A DNA stretch of 64,000 nucleotides. Origin: Mactromeris polynyma (taxonomy: Eukaryota > Mollusca > Bivalvia > Venerida > Mactridae). Shown one piece after another: positions 12,868 through 24,945 of the stretch. The DNA lies in contig JASFXZ010000026.1 in NCBI GenBank assembly GCA_032209605.1, positions 2,542,001 to 2,606,000 on the forward strand, written 5' to 3'. The translations under genes and the position numbers were made by a program. A model generated the notes under the pieces. It had not been told where the DNA came from, made no database searches, and was given only the letters and a program-made list of their open reading frames with translations. Every line of letters starts with the position of its first letter. Positions within the stretch are counted from its first letter, which is position 1.

Positions 12868-13050
12868 TAATTGAGTGTAAGTCACTTTCCACTCATCGAT
12901 GGAGGTTCGAATCCCACCAGGGATGTAGTATTTGTAAGTAAGAAAGCATTCTAGCCGGTGGATCTACCAAGGTGTCCGTCTTGGGTCTTTCACCACTCTG
13001 AATGGCTAGAAAATTCAATGTCAATGAAAGTGGATGACAAGATACTCAGT
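12868..13050 (+). repeat. tRNA-derived SINE
   Basis: A consensus B box GGTTCGAATCC (12904-12914) is preceded by a tRNA-like A-box region (GGTAATTGAGTGTAAGTC). It is followed by a longer non-tRNA body. The head does not fold as an intact tRNA. Confidence 0.5.
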
Positions 13051-14649
13051 GACAGATTCACCCTTTCGAATATTCACTATGAGGCTGAGTAGTACAGTTG
13101 ACTGTAGCGTAGTGGGAAGTACTAAAGGCTGTTAGGATATTCTAAGTTTTCAATACAGTTAATTATTTTGTGGCCAGTAATCAAAATATAAAAGTTGAAC
13201 TTAACTTGATCACAAACTTAGTTCTTTTGTGAACCTAGGGGTCAGGCCAAATACGTAGTAGAACATCTCGGGGAATCTGTATGATTACGAATTAAGTTCC
13301 GTAACAATATCAACACACTGGTACAATCATGTCTTACTCGTTGTATATCTCAGGATTCACAGTGTGCGAAGTTTAAAGGTACATAGTCTTATTTTTGTGA
13401 CAAAATATCCATAGTGATAAATATGAGAAATTTGGTGGTCATTTACTTCATACAGATGTACTCTACAGCACTGAATTGTCAATTTTCTTACATATTTAAC
13501 AAAACCACAAATTCAAACGTCCGATACTGGTATTTTCTATCCCGACCTACGCGCCGAGTTAGCGCTAGCACAGAAAATACCTGAATCGGACTCGTGTTTT
13601 CCAGTTCCAGGAACATATTTAAAAAAAAGTTACGTTGCAATGTTTTATAGTATGTCTGCGTGAAGGCATTAACATGCCATTTTCTCAAAATTATTACGTA
13701 GCATATTTCAATAGAAAATCAGGCTATCTACCTTTCAGATACGCATCCAGATACCTTGAAGAGACAATAATTTACAAATTCAGATCAGAATGTTTGATAA
13801 AACACGGTGACGAGTTAACTTGGAGAATACAACGAACTACAAATTGATTTTAAAGTCGATGGAATGATACAGTTTATTAGCCAAAATACTCTAAAGTTGT
13901 AAAGTGCATCTCGAATTAGCCATTTAAGTTAGTATAAAGTGCTTTCACTTTCGAGAGGAATACTTGATATACGGAGAAAACAACGACCTTTATATTTGTG
14001 AAGCGTATTGAGTATTAGCCAGTTTATGCAGTTTAAAGTGCCTTATCTATATACATATTACTTAACATACACGACAGAAGAGGGAAAAGTGTGCATGTTA
14101 TTATGTGTAAAATGCAACCACACTTATAAATAGACACACTTATGTGTCTAACATGCTGAGCGGAATATTTGAAATATTTTGTTCAAGGGTTTGAAATTAA
14201 GATGAATGTGATACCGCAATAATGTAAACATCGGTCTTATAGGACGTCTATAATACGCTTTGATCTTTTTTTTTATTATTTGCATAAAGCGTTGGTGTCG
14301 TGTGCATGCGTTATCTTCTTTTATGCGCGTTAAAAGTCTTAACTCACAGCCAGTAACTATTCGTAATAACATTGCACATTTGGATAAAAACCGGATGTCA
14401 TGTTCCGCCACACCATCAATACGGCTTCATGCTGATATTACCCCCCAAGTTTGATCAAAATCTTAAAAGCAGTTTGAGAGGAGTAGTCCGAAACCACAAT
14501 TTAAGGACCGTAAATTGACTGAAACCCTATTGAACCGGATACAACTGACAAAGAATGTTTGTTTAAACTTATTTATTTTATATCGATTGTTGATCAAGGT
14601 CATACAACTGATATGTATCACTCTCGATGACCCCTTCCTTGCTACCAAC
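13051..14649. other. unique AT-rich DNA, nothing recognised
   Basis: About 1.6 kb. Overlapping short open frames on both strands (13.5-13.85 and 14.15-14.65 kb) show no known motif. Confidence 0.4.
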
Positions 14650-14738
14650 CTGTACTCGCGCCAAATTAAGGGATTGAGGGACTCGAACTCATGACGTCGG
14701 ATCAGGAGTCAGACGCTCTTATCCCGTCACTGCGCCTT
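14650..14738 (-). repeat. tRNA-derived SINE head (minus strand)
   Basis: The minus strand reads GGCGCAGTGACGGGATAAGAGCG (A-box arm) and later ATGAGTTCGAGTCCC (B box). This is the clearest tRNA-like head in the window, but it lacks a matching acceptor stem. Confidence 0.6.
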
Positions 14739-15447
14739 CTTAATTAATACAATAAATGTATGCGCAACTACAGGCTTGAAACCGATATGTCTAATGAAGT
14801 TTTATTGAGACCCAATCAGCAGGTTAGGATGGTAGTCCGAAATGTCGATGTGAGAGACAGGAAGAGGGAATGACGGACGGACGGACGGACGGATAACAGC
14901 AATATTCTCACCCATGAAAACAACGTCCTTCTCTTCAACATGAATACATATACTATACTGTAGTATTTATCATTCAATAATAGTAAGAGTTATGCAACAG
15001 ACAGACAAAACAAAGACGTAGATAAATTGTATTTGACACACTAACTATAGTCTTGGAATATAAAAGTTGTATCTAATTAACACCGACAAGTACTCACTGC
15101 ACAGTAGATGACGGGGGAAAAGGTTCAGTGACTTGAAACATACAACAGTTTACACAAGTAGACGAAATTAATCTTATTGTTCATGTAATTGTTTTAAAGA
15201 TGAATTTGCATATAAAACAATTTTGTTGGCAAGTTGAATGAATTCATTATCATGTTAATATGCAATTAAACTGTAACATTTAGTTATGGTAGGTGTACTA
15301 AGCTTACCCTTTTTGTGAAGGTACCTTTCTGGGTTATAGAAAACTTCATGGGTAACGATTACTTTTCGCTGATGATAATATGTTTGGTTACGGTAAAATG
15401 GGTCATGGGAACCTTACGTGTATGTTTTCCGCTTCATGGAAACCGGG
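14739..15447. other. unique DNA with a short (GGAC)n microsatellite
   Basis: Five tandem GGAC/ACGG units lie at about 14874-14893. The rest shows no supportable feature. Weak copies of the following 18-bp repeat start to appear after about 15310. Confidence 0.45.
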
Positions 15448-16480
15448 CTTTATGTAATTGTATTGGTAACTCTATTTGTCACGGTAATCTTGTTTGTCAC
15501 GGTTACAATATTGGTCATGGTCCACTTATTAGTCACGGTAACCATATTAGTCAGAGTTTACTCATTTGTCATGGTAACTTAATTGGTCATGATTTACGAA
15601 CTTAACATGGTAACCCTATTTGTCATGGTGACCCTAAGACCACTTATTTATCATGGTGACCCTTTTGATCATGGCTTACTTATTTGTCATGGTGACCCTA
15701 TTTATCATGGTGACCCTTTTGGTCATGGCTTACTTATTTGTCATGGTGACCCTTTTGGTAATGGCTTACTTATTTGTCATGGTGACCCTTTTTGTGATGG
15801 TGACCCTATTTGTCATATTGACCCTATTTGTCATGGTGACCCTACTTGTCATGGTGACCCTATTTGTCATGGTGACCCTATTTGTCATGGTGACCCTACT
15901 TGTCATGGTGACCCTACTTGTCATGATGACCCTACTTGTCATGGTGACCCTACTTGTCATGGTGACCATACGTGTCATGGTGACCCTACTTGTCATGGTG
16001 ACCCTAGTGGTCATGGCTTACATATTTGTCATGGTAACCCTATTTGTCATGATGAACCTGTTTGTCATGGTAACCTTATTTGTCATGATGAACCTGTTTG
16101 TCATGGTAACCCTATTTGTCATGGTGACCCTATTTGTCATGGTAACCCTATTTGTCATGGTGAACCTGTTTGTCATGGTAACCCTATTTGTCATGATGAA
16201 CCTGTTTGTCATGGTAACCCTATTTGTCATGATGAACTTATTTGCCATGGTAACCCTATTTGTCATGATGAACTTATTTGTCATGGTAACCCTATTTGTC
16301 ATGATGAACTTATTTGTCATGGTAACCCTATTTGTCATGGTAACCCTATTTGTCATGATGAACCTGTTTGTCATGGTAACCCTATTTGTCATGATGAACC
16401 TGTTTATCGTGGTAACCCTTTTTGTCGTGATGAACTTATTTGTCATGGTAACGTTATTGGTCATGGCAATACTACAGGTA
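15448..16480. repeat. 18-bp minisatellite (about 55 copies)
   Basis: The unit is CATGGTGACCCTATTTGT with variants CATGGTAACC, CATGATGAACCTGTTTGT and CATGGCTTACTTATTTGT. The left 150 bp is decayed, the middle (15780-16010) is GGTGACC-rich, and the right half (16030-16430) alternates GGTAACC and GATGAAC units, giving a 36-bp higher-order period. Because 18 is a multiple of three and the unit lacks stops, frames of 301 and 292 codons (plus) and 155 codons (minus) are open at once. I do not read this as a gene. Confidence 0.9.
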
Positions 16481-16488
16481 ACCATTAA

Positions 16489-18205
16489 CCATTACCATAA
16501 TCCTCATTGTAGAACTATTTTCTTCATTTAATAACTTACTGGGTTGCTTATTCGAGTATTAATGTGCAAAAACCACGAAACCAGCATTTGAAATTAATGA
16601 AAATGACATCAGACAAATGGCTTAATGTCACTACGCAAAACATTTATACACAAACCAGCTTCAGGTCATGTTATGTAAGACGGTTATACGCTCATACATT
16701 TACACTCGAAATACATCAAACCTGTGAATCTGAATACATATGGGGTATAATTTACCTCACTCACTTCACCGCACCCTATATATCACACTTATATATGTAA
16801 ACATGCTTCATGACCCTAGATGTGTGTGTCGCCCGCCCGACAATCTGCTATTTTCGAGGTTTTTTTTCATATTTCACATTTATAAAAAAATCGTTGAATG
16901 TACTTATATAATTATGTAAAACATTTCCCAAATGCCATTCATAGTATGATGAAACAAAGACATGAAATTAGATATTCTTGTGTGAAATCCAGATTGTACA
17001 GAAGTAAATTAAAAACCTTTACATTTCAGTAACATTTTTGCTTCAAAATGCCATTGTGTTCTTTTGCATCACTTTGTGTTTTTATCTTTTCAATCTTTTA
17101 GCGCTTTGAAAAAAAACATCGAGTCAAAAAGAATTATCTATTTACGACAGTTTTCGTAACCGAGGCATTACCTATGTGATAAATTAAATGTAACTAGGAT
17201 GAACACGAAGATTTATCACCCTGTCGTGGTATAAACAAGCTGTTTGTCTCGTATACTTTTTGTCAGTTAGTCTAACTACTCTACCAAAACGATAATGTGA
17301 TTCCCGAGCATAACGTAAAATGCGTCCATTTCATGAAAACGTACTAAACTAATTCATATTGAAGCATTGTTCTTCATACAGAATTATATAAATACAAAAT
17401 TAAACTGTTTGGTCTTTTAAAAAGATAAAAAAAATATTTTAATGTTTTATTTTTTTAAAATTATATTAGAGCCAATATCTGCAGGCACATTAATATTTAC
17501 AAAAACGTCATAGATTGGATCAATCCATATCACATTGTAGGTAAGTAGAATAATAATGAACATTGAGGCGATGTGTCGACTTTTAAAACGACGAGTAAAA
17601 TATATAGAAGATACAATGCAGGCGTTTCATTTGACCAGAGAACACGTTGAAAAGTGATGTTAGCTTTTTGATAGACCGGTATCTCAAAAAAGTTGGCATA
17701 ATTATTTTAACGGTAATTCCAGAATTTACCAAGGAATTGCTAAATATCTCAAAACATGTACGGATCACTTAATATTGAACTAATACATTGTTCGTTCTTT
17801 GTTTACATGGGCACGAAATATATAAATGTTTACATCTAATAGTGTGTGTTTATTGCTCCACGAACCAGTAACCCTTTTAGTCTATGTAAGGTCCGTGGAA
17901 TGACGACTACTATTTGCATCAATGTTGTCTTATTTGTGTACAAATGTTGGTGAAGCTGATAAAGCCAAACTACTCCATCCATTGGTATTTATTTCATGGA
18001 TGGTATTTTAAATATGTTAATTTTCGATTTCAAAGCTCATGTTCGTTCAACTTTGACATAAAAACTGCAGGTTTATTCACTTTAAAAGAGTGATGTATGG
18101 TTGAGAATAATGTGCATGTAAAACAAACTGTCAATGTTTGTAAAGTTTGAAAAAAGGATAATAAAAGAAGTGACCTATGTATGTCTTGGCTACAGTAAAG
18201 GACAA
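16489..18205. other. unique AT-rich DNA, nothing recognised
   Basis: About 1.7 kb with poly-A/T-rich stretches (17.40-17.47 kb). No gene or repeat is recognised. Confidence 0.45.
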
Positions 18206-18380
18206 TACAGTAAAACATCGATTATAAGACCACCCTTGTGTCCATTTAAAACTGGTCTTATTATTGAGGTGGTCTTAATATTGAGCTTGAATAAAGAGCA
18301 AAACAGTGAAAAAAGGGCTTGACAATGATGTTTTTAATTTCGAGGTAGTGTTATTATTGAGGTGGTATTTGAGTGTAACA
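18206..18380. mobile_element. MITE family A, copy 3
   Basis: TACAGTAAAACATCGATTATAAGACCACCC at the left. The interior GGTCTTATTATTGAGGTGGT and TTGAATAAAGAGCAAAACAG matches the family. The right terminus (GGTGGTATTTGAGTG) has lost the final TTTTACTGTA. Confidence 0.7.
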
Positions 18381-18381
18381 C

Positions 18382-18482
18382 TTATTGATCCCAAATCAGG
18401 AGGTGCTTTGCCAATACTGGGCTCGAACTTCCTACTCAAGACTTGAGTGGCCGACACTTCATCGTTTGAGTATGGTGAGACG
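18382..18482 (-). repeat. tRNA-derived SINE-like fragment (minus strand)
   Basis: The minus strand shows ACTCAAACGATGAAGTGTCGG (A-box arm) and GAAGTTCGAGCCCAG (B box). It abuts family A copy 3. Confidence 0.45.
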
Positions 18483-19402
18483 GTAAATTTGTCTCAGCAT
18501 TTCGAACTATAGTCTAATCTCACGATACGCTAAATACGTAATACAGCAAGTATTAATGAAGCTAGTTCATCATAGTATTTACCAACAAAATATTCATAAA
18601 TGTGTCATAAAGCCAGTGTTTTGGCACAGAAATGAACAAGTCACCTCGGACAAATACATTTGAGATACAATAAAGTTGTTTCCACAGATAAGCCAACATT
18701 AATTAAACACTCAAACGGTAATTACAGACTTAATATACATTCCTTAGACGTAGTCGTAGCACAGAACTCAGTAAACAAGTCATTATCAAAATAATGAAGC
18801 AAACTTTGTTCCTAGAATCACAAACATAATTATGTAATAAGTTCGGGGACAGCACAAGCGGCTTATCAGTATATATCAGCACCGATGCTAGATATAATGG
18901 CTGGGAAATTACGTAATTATCCCGACTAGGTTCTTCATTCTTGAGAAAATTGTAGGTTTCACCGCATGAATTTCATTTCATATAAAACTATGGCAAAAAC
19001 ATCTATTACAGTTTGTGATAGCGGAATGCCATTATTCGACGTACATCTAGAACATGCACTGTGAGCCCTGTATATCTATGGTGAATTGCGTGAGGTACTA
19101 GTCTAAACGTTTTCCCTTTACATCGATTGTGGTGCAATGTATTACAACTTAAATTAATCACGCTCAATGAATTCTTCCTGGATTTTCAACCAACATAGCG
19201 TATAATTCAGGGCAATTGAAGATCACGCCGATGGCAGCATCACAACCCGCGACCATCGGATCAAGATCCCGGCCTTGTATCCCTGGTCCTAAATGTACCC
19301 ATGTGTTTGTATTCAATGCTTGTAAGACCGACTTTTATGCTTACTACGTATATGTGCACTTTGATATGGTTTTATACCATACGAGTAAGTGTATATAATA
19401 AC
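18483..19402. other. unique AT-rich DNA, nothing recognised
   Basis: No supportable feature in about 0.9 kb. Confidence 0.45.
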
Positions 19403-19717
19403 TAGTGATGGATAATCGGACAAGATCGGTTTGAAAACACATAATCGATAATCGAATCGGAAATAATTATCATCAGGTAATTTAATATTATTTGTGTATG
19501 TTTACTTTGAATATTTGTATTTTATAGAATACATCCAAATCAATTCTACATAACTGTAAAATTTGAATGTATATCCGGGTTTATAATTTTAAAATTTGAA
19601 TATATAATATCATCTTATTGAAATAACACTTCAGTCAAAATTTCCGATTATAATAGATTATTGTAGTTCATAATCGATTGACGCCGACGTCGGATGTCCA
19701 GCGATGTCCATTACTAG
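19403..19717. mobile_element. MITE-like element with CTAGTGATGG/CCATTACTAG ends
   Basis: The left end CTAGTGATGGATAATCGG is mirrored by GATGTCCATTACTAG at the right. The interior carries inverted ATCGATAATCGA and CATAATCGATTG blocks. ATAAT-like flanks could be a target duplication. About 315 bp, no coding frame. Confidence 0.5.
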
Positions 19718-19841
19718 ATAATCACAGGTATTAAAAATAAAATCTTTGCGATATGGTATATACGTTAATACTAACATCAAAATACTCAATAATACAGCAA
19801 ATCTCATTTGCCATGGACCTTAAGTTTAAATACGGGGTTCG

Positions 19842-19939
19842 GAGACCAGTCTCAGAATGAAGTCTTATGATTGGTCAATTTTAAAACTGACTGTGCTTTA
19901 AAACAACCAATCATAGGCTGAAGTTTTAGACTGGTCTCC
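19842..19939. mobile_element. 98-bp palindromic MITE (hairpin)
   Basis: The left arm GGAGACCAGTCTCAGAATGA...TTATGATTGGTCAATTTTAAA is mirrored by TTTAAAACAACCAATCATAG...TTTTAGACTGGTCTCC. Arms are about 43 nt with scattered mismatches and a short loop. It would fold as one long hairpin when transcribed. Confidence 0.65.
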
Positions 19940-21338
19940 TTACTGAGATGTGTAACATCAAACACGGTCCTTTGTTGGTATTCGCGTTGGAAAATGTGCA
20001 ATTTCAAAATAAGTTTCGAACTTTGACCTGAATGTTTTTTTTAAAAAACGACACACGCTCCTTAATTCGGTATTGATGGCAAAATAATTACAGGGTTATA
20101 ATGGAACCTCAATTATGTAGTAAATACTGATAATGAATGTTCAAATATTTGTTACAAATGTACTTAACACGATCAACTAAATAACCCGCACTTTTTGGTT
20201 TAAAGTTAATACCGCGCGCTCCGAAATTATACGGAAAATCGGTGAAATTTTTGCTGGCATTCAAAACACCCAATTATCCAACCAAGAAATATTTGAATCG
20301 AGAAATTTTATCTGAAAACACTTGAGCCATATTGTCTTTGAAAGATTATTGTTCTTCGCTTCGTTTCAACCTTGCGTTTGTTTTTTCATTATCCAAATAA
20401 ATGTCTTTCCCCAATCAATGTTCGCTTTAGACACTTGCAATAAATAACCGAAGATAATGGAAGGGTTTTCTCCACGATGCTCAACCTTATGTTATATTTA
20501 CAGGCCTGGTAAAATACTGGAACAAAGCATCCAAAATCAGATATTTCCCATAGAAAATATGTATTCTTAATATTGAGTGGCGGGATAAAGAATATACCGA
20601 AGCAAACACTGTAATTACGATCGTAGAAATATGAAAAATGGGACGATTGTGTAATAATAAAATAGTTATCTTGTGATAATACCATTTATATAACTAATAA
20701 CTAGTTGTCATCAAATAAAGGTGTAGCGACCCGTATTTCTATGTATCTTGAATAAACCATAAAACGTGGTTGATGTTTAAACGAATTCATGCTGCCTTTT
20801 GAATTTACTTAAGTTCACTTGAAACAGAAAAAAAGCTTGCGAGCACAATTGATGTATGCATTCTACTACTTTCATTATCGATCCCAGTCTAGTGGAAGGG
20901 TGCTCGGTTCGAAAAATCGAGTTTGTTTAAAGATGTATCTGGCTCATCTGAACATAAACTGTTTGAATGGTATTGTTGTAACTTCGGCTAAAACATCTCT
21001 TATAAGAACCATTGCAATGTAAAACCGATTGAGAAAAAAATATGTTTTTATCATATTACTTACAGTCAAAAACCCGTAAAGTTGCCTTATTGTTAAAAAA
21101 CTGGAAGTTTTTTTTAATTTTATGATGTACAAACATCTTTCTTCAACAAATATGGATTAATACAGTATGAGTTTATTCTTTATAAATGCATGTTTAGTGA
21201 TGTTTTAACCATAGGAAATATATTTTTCATGTTTGGTAAATTAAACAAATGAACAAAAATTAGCATAGTATAACTTTAACTATCGCCAGTTTCATTGAAT
21301 GTGTAGCAAACAAATTTTAGAATAAAATACTATACGAG
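19940..21338. other. unique AT-rich DNA, nothing recognised
   Basis: About 1.4 kb. Short open frames only, with no motif or splice support. Confidence 0.45.
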
Positions 21339-21428
21339 TACAGTGAAACCTCAATAATAAGACCACCTTCGGGACCACAGAAATTTGGTATTGTTATTGA
21401 GGTGGTCTTTAGGTGAGGTCTTACTGTC
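21339..21428. mobile_element. MITE family A, internally deleted copy
   Basis: TACAGTGAAACCTCAATAATAAGACCACC at the left and GAGGTGGTCTTTAGGTGAGGTCTTACTGT at the right: clean inverted termini, with the family interior missing. About 90 bp. Confidence 0.65.
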
Positions 21429-22054
21429 ATTCATTTTGTTTTACATTATTATATTAGTTTCCCACAAAACGCAAACAAGCACATTATTTTGTTTTAAGAA
21501 GTACATATTGCTGAAACATAAGTTCAACCTAGTGCGTTTAGTTTTAATGTTTTTTATTCTCTCACCGGCAGACGAACTCTTACCTTTGTTCCCCTGTCTG
21601 TCACGCAGCAAGCAGACGAACTGTCAATAAGCTATGACAGACAATTTCTGAGCTAACTTATAAACAAATACGCGGATAATCTAATATTATGTTCCGCTAA
21701 CATTTGTCCTCATTTGTTATTGGGCACCATCATGAGATTGTAAGAGAAATGGACCCTTTATCTACATCAATGATTATATTAGGGTTCAACATAACAAGAT
21801 ATGAAGATTTGACATGCAAGATGATGAATGTTTCCTCAAATACTGTATTAATGATCAAGTTTGCGAGGTGGAAAAATTCCACAGCGTAAATGTCCACTTC
21901 CATCGAATTATAATTTTCCTACGCACCGTGTAGTCACTACTTTTAGTCCAGTACTCCATGGAGTCACATCTAAAGTACTATCACAACTTTTTGAGAATCA
22001 AATAAAATTAAGAAATAATTTAACGTTGTGAAGATATTATAAACAAACTGATAT
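21429..22054. other. unique AT-rich DNA, nothing recognised
   Basis: About 0.6 kb with no supportable feature. Confidence 0.4.
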
Positions 22055-22165
22055 CGGCAATTTGCAAACCAGCTCCGCACGCGAAACGTCTGGAATCGGC
22101 AATTCGCAAACCAGCTCCGCACGCGAAACGTCTGGAATCGGCAATTCGCAAACGTTTCGACACGC
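22055..22165. repeat. GC-rich 42-bp tandem repeat, 2.6 copies
   Basis: Units start at 22055, 22097 and 22139 with CGGCAATTCGCAAACCAGCT, continuing CCGCACGCGAAACGTCTGGAAT. Copies 1 and 2 differ at one base. The block is clearly richer in G+C and CpG than the surrounding DNA. On the minus strand it keeps an open frame across all units. Confidence 0.8.
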
Positions 22166-22368
22166 GATATTATCAATGTTTACAGTATTCGATGTTTGTG
22201 AAGAGCAGTAAGGAAAGAACTCGCATTTTATTCCAACACGGAAGGCATTGTTCGGAAACAAACGTGAGTTTTGTGGGAAAGAAGGAGGATGAACACTTCT
22301 TACTCCCGTGTTTGTTAGGGGTGTTTCCTTTATGGTACCTTTATTATTACACCGATTGAAACATAATT

Positions 22369-22553
22369 TACAGTAAAATCTCGACAGTACGACCACCCTC
22401 GGGGCCCTTGAAAACTGATCTCCTTATTGATGTGGTCTTTAATATCGAGGTCGAATAAACAGCAAAACATTGAAAATGGACTTGAAGATTGTGTTTCTCA
22501 TTTTTTAGTTGGTCTTATAATTGAAATGGTTAGTTAGATGAGGTATTACTGTA
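22369..22553. mobile_element. MITE family A, copy 4
   Basis: TACAGTAAAATCTCGACAGT...GACCACCCTCGGGGCCCTTG at the left and AGATGAGGTATTACTGTA at the right, with the shared interior between. TA flanks present. Confidence 0.7.
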
Positions 22554-22599
22554 CATTTTAATCAAAATTCAGGTCTCTGTTTGTTATATGGTGTGCAAA

Positions 22600-23715
22600 C
22601 CGTCATTGGATCTTCCAAGAAGACGCGGCCCAATTTCCTGTGTCAAAACCAACAAAATATGGAGGTCGGAAAATATTAAATAATCAATGGATCTTCAAAG
22701 AAGACAGAGCCCCTTTCCCTGTATCAAAACTAGTCAACAATGGAAGTCTAAAGATGCTAAAACATCATTGGATTTTCAAAGAAGGCAGCGGCCCTATCCC
22801 TGTATCAAAACCAGTCAACAATGGAAGTCTGAAGATACTAAAACATCATTGGATTTTCAAAGAAGGCAGCGGCCCTATCCCTGTATCAAAACCAGTCAAC
22901 AATGGAAGTCTAAAGATACTAAAACATCATTGGATTTTCAAAGAAGGCAGCGGCCCTATCCCTGTGTCAAAACCCGTCAAATATGGAAGTCTGAAGATAC
23001 TAAAACATCATTGGATCTTCAAAGAAGACAGAGCCCCTATCCCTGTATCAAAACCAGTCAACAATGGAAGTCTGAAGATACTAAAACACCAATGGACCTT
23101 TAAAGAAGACAGAGCCTCTATCCCTGTGTCAAAACCAGTCAAATATGGAAGTCAGAAGAAATTAAAACATCAAGAGATCTTCAAAGAAGATAGATGCCCT
23201 ATCCCTGTGTCAAAACTAGTCACAAATATGGAAGTCTGAAGAAATAAAAACATCAATGGATTTTCAAATAAGACAGAGGCCCTATCCCTGTGTCAAAAGC
23301 AGTCACAAATATGGAAGTCTGAAGAAATTAAAACATCAATGGATCTTCAAAAAAGACAGATGCCCTATCCCTGTGTCAAAACCAGTTACAAAAATGGAAG
23401 TCTGAAGAAATTTAAACATCATTGGATCTTCAAATAAGACAGAGCTATATTCCTGTATCAAAACCAGTCAAATATGGAAGTCTGAAGAAATTTAAACATC
23501 ATAGGATCTTCAAAGAAGACAGAGCTCTATTCCTGTATCAAAACCAGTCAAATATGGAAGTCTGAAGAAATTTAAACATTATTGGATCTTCAAATAAGAC
23601 AGAGCTCTATTCCTGTGTCAAAACCAGTCAAAAATGGAAGTCTGAAGAAATTTAAACATCATTGGATCTTCAAAGAAAACAGAGCTCTATTCCTGTATCA
23701 AAACAAGCTAAAAGC
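22600..23715. repeat. 81-bp minisatellite (about 13-14 copies)
   Basis: The period is 81 bp (for example GGATCTTCAAAG at 22689 to GGATTTTCAAAG at 22770). Each unit contains GGCCCTATCCCTGTATCAAA and ACAATGGAAGTCTGAAGATA. The first half keeps a frame open for 199 codons (22640-23239), coding a 27-residue repeat with WIFKE, PIPVSKP and NNGSLKILKHH blocks, and a second frame is open for 138 codons. After about 23240 indels and TAA codons break both frames. No splice sites or domains argue for a protein, so I treat it as a minisatellite. Confidence 0.85.
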
Positions 23716-24182
23716 CAAATATATAAGTGTGCAGATATTAAAACATTCCCCTAGCCTTCTCATGGACCCCATCATGTCAATAAATTATTAAGTTTAACCT
23801 TTATACTGGAAAAGAGACATTTAAATACTGATTTACAGAGTTGTTTTGGAAACGTGGGAGTGAACTTAAGGAACCTACATAATGTCGTTATATTATAGTA
23901 TTCCTGACAGAGTTAATGCTGTGAGGAAGGTCAAATGTAATGTACTACATACTACTTAAGACATGGAAGTTCTAAAGGTGTTTGATCACAAAATTTATCA
24001 TGCACAGATGTAACTGAAACGAGGCGTTAGAAAACTTATTAGAAGTTTGGGATTTTGGTATGGCCATCGGGCGAACATTGGTTCACGTCGACTACTCAGT
24101 TTGTGTTTGCAGTAGTCTGCTCTTTAAGTTTGTTTACTATGAAAGCTAGACTAAATAAGTTTGTTCAAAAGATATATGAAGT

Positions 24183-24440
24183 TTGAGTCAAACTTGCTAT
24201 GGTGAGCATTTCTCAAACATCGGTCAAGACCTTTCATGCCAGATTGAACTAATTCCCGGTGCTGTATGTGATATGGTGTTCTCTACAACAAGACATTTAA
24301 AATGTGGACAAATTTGCTCTGTTGTCGTTAAACCATTAAACATTTGCACTGAATACCTACAGAATGATGGCAAATTAATGTGCATTACATGCATCAATTC
24401 TGAACCAGCTAAAACGATTTTAAACAACTTAAACGTCTAG
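24183..24440 (+). CDS. unrecognised Cys-rich open frame, possible exon
   Basis: An 85-codon frame ends in TAG at 24440. The residues look protein-like (nine cysteines, including CGQIC and CITC pairs, and mixed hydrophobic segments), unlike the K/N/I-rich frames typical of this AT-rich DNA. I recognise no family. It could be a terminal exon reading in from upstream, but the 81-bp minisatellite lies only 0.5 kb before it and no strong acceptor is visible. A minus-strand frame of 67 codons overlaps it. Low confidence. Confidence 0.2.
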   Translation: MSQTCYGEHFSNIGQDLSCQIELIPGAVCDMVFSTTRHLKCGQICSVVVKPLNICTEYLQNDGKLMCITCINSEPAKTILNNLNV

Positions 24441-24599
24441 GTTTCCAAACTCATTATACAGTAAGGCAGGATAACAAACGACGAATTTTAAGTTTATATC
24501 ATTAAATAATCATTAATTACGTTGATGAGAGTGGTTTTTTTTCAGAACAAATTTGAACTAGAAATGTGAAAAAACAATCGAAATGTTAATAATTGGATG

Positions 24600-24945
24600 G
24601 GCTTTAAAATGAGTATTTCAGTAAACGACAGAATGCTACGAAAACAAATAAAATGCCGATGTCAGCAGTGTGTAGAATGTTAATGAAAGAAAAAATACTG
24701 ATGTCAGCAAACGGTAATACAATGCTGATGTCAGCAAACGGTATAGTATTAGTTTATGTCAGCAAATGGTAGAACTTGTCGTGGAAGCTATGCAATGCTG
24801 CTGTCAACAAACAAGAATGTTGAGGAAAAAAAAATGCTGATGTCAGCAAACATAAGAATGTTAATGAAAACAAAAATGCGGATGTCAGCAAACATAAGAA
24901 TGTTGGGGAAAACCAAAATTGTTGATGTCAGCAAAATTAAGGAAT
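24600..24945. repeat. irregular tandem repeat with GATGTCAGCAAAC core
   Basis: The core ATGCTGATGTCAGCAAAC recurs about nine times at irregular 30-45 bp spacing, separated by ATAAGAATGTTAATGAAAAC-like spacers. Confidence 0.65.

Noticed and set aside
15583..16531. Long Cys/His-rich or hydrophobic proteins from the 18-bp repeat
   Set aside because: Several frames on both strands are open at once because the unit length is a multiple of three and lacks stops. There is no start, splice or domain context.
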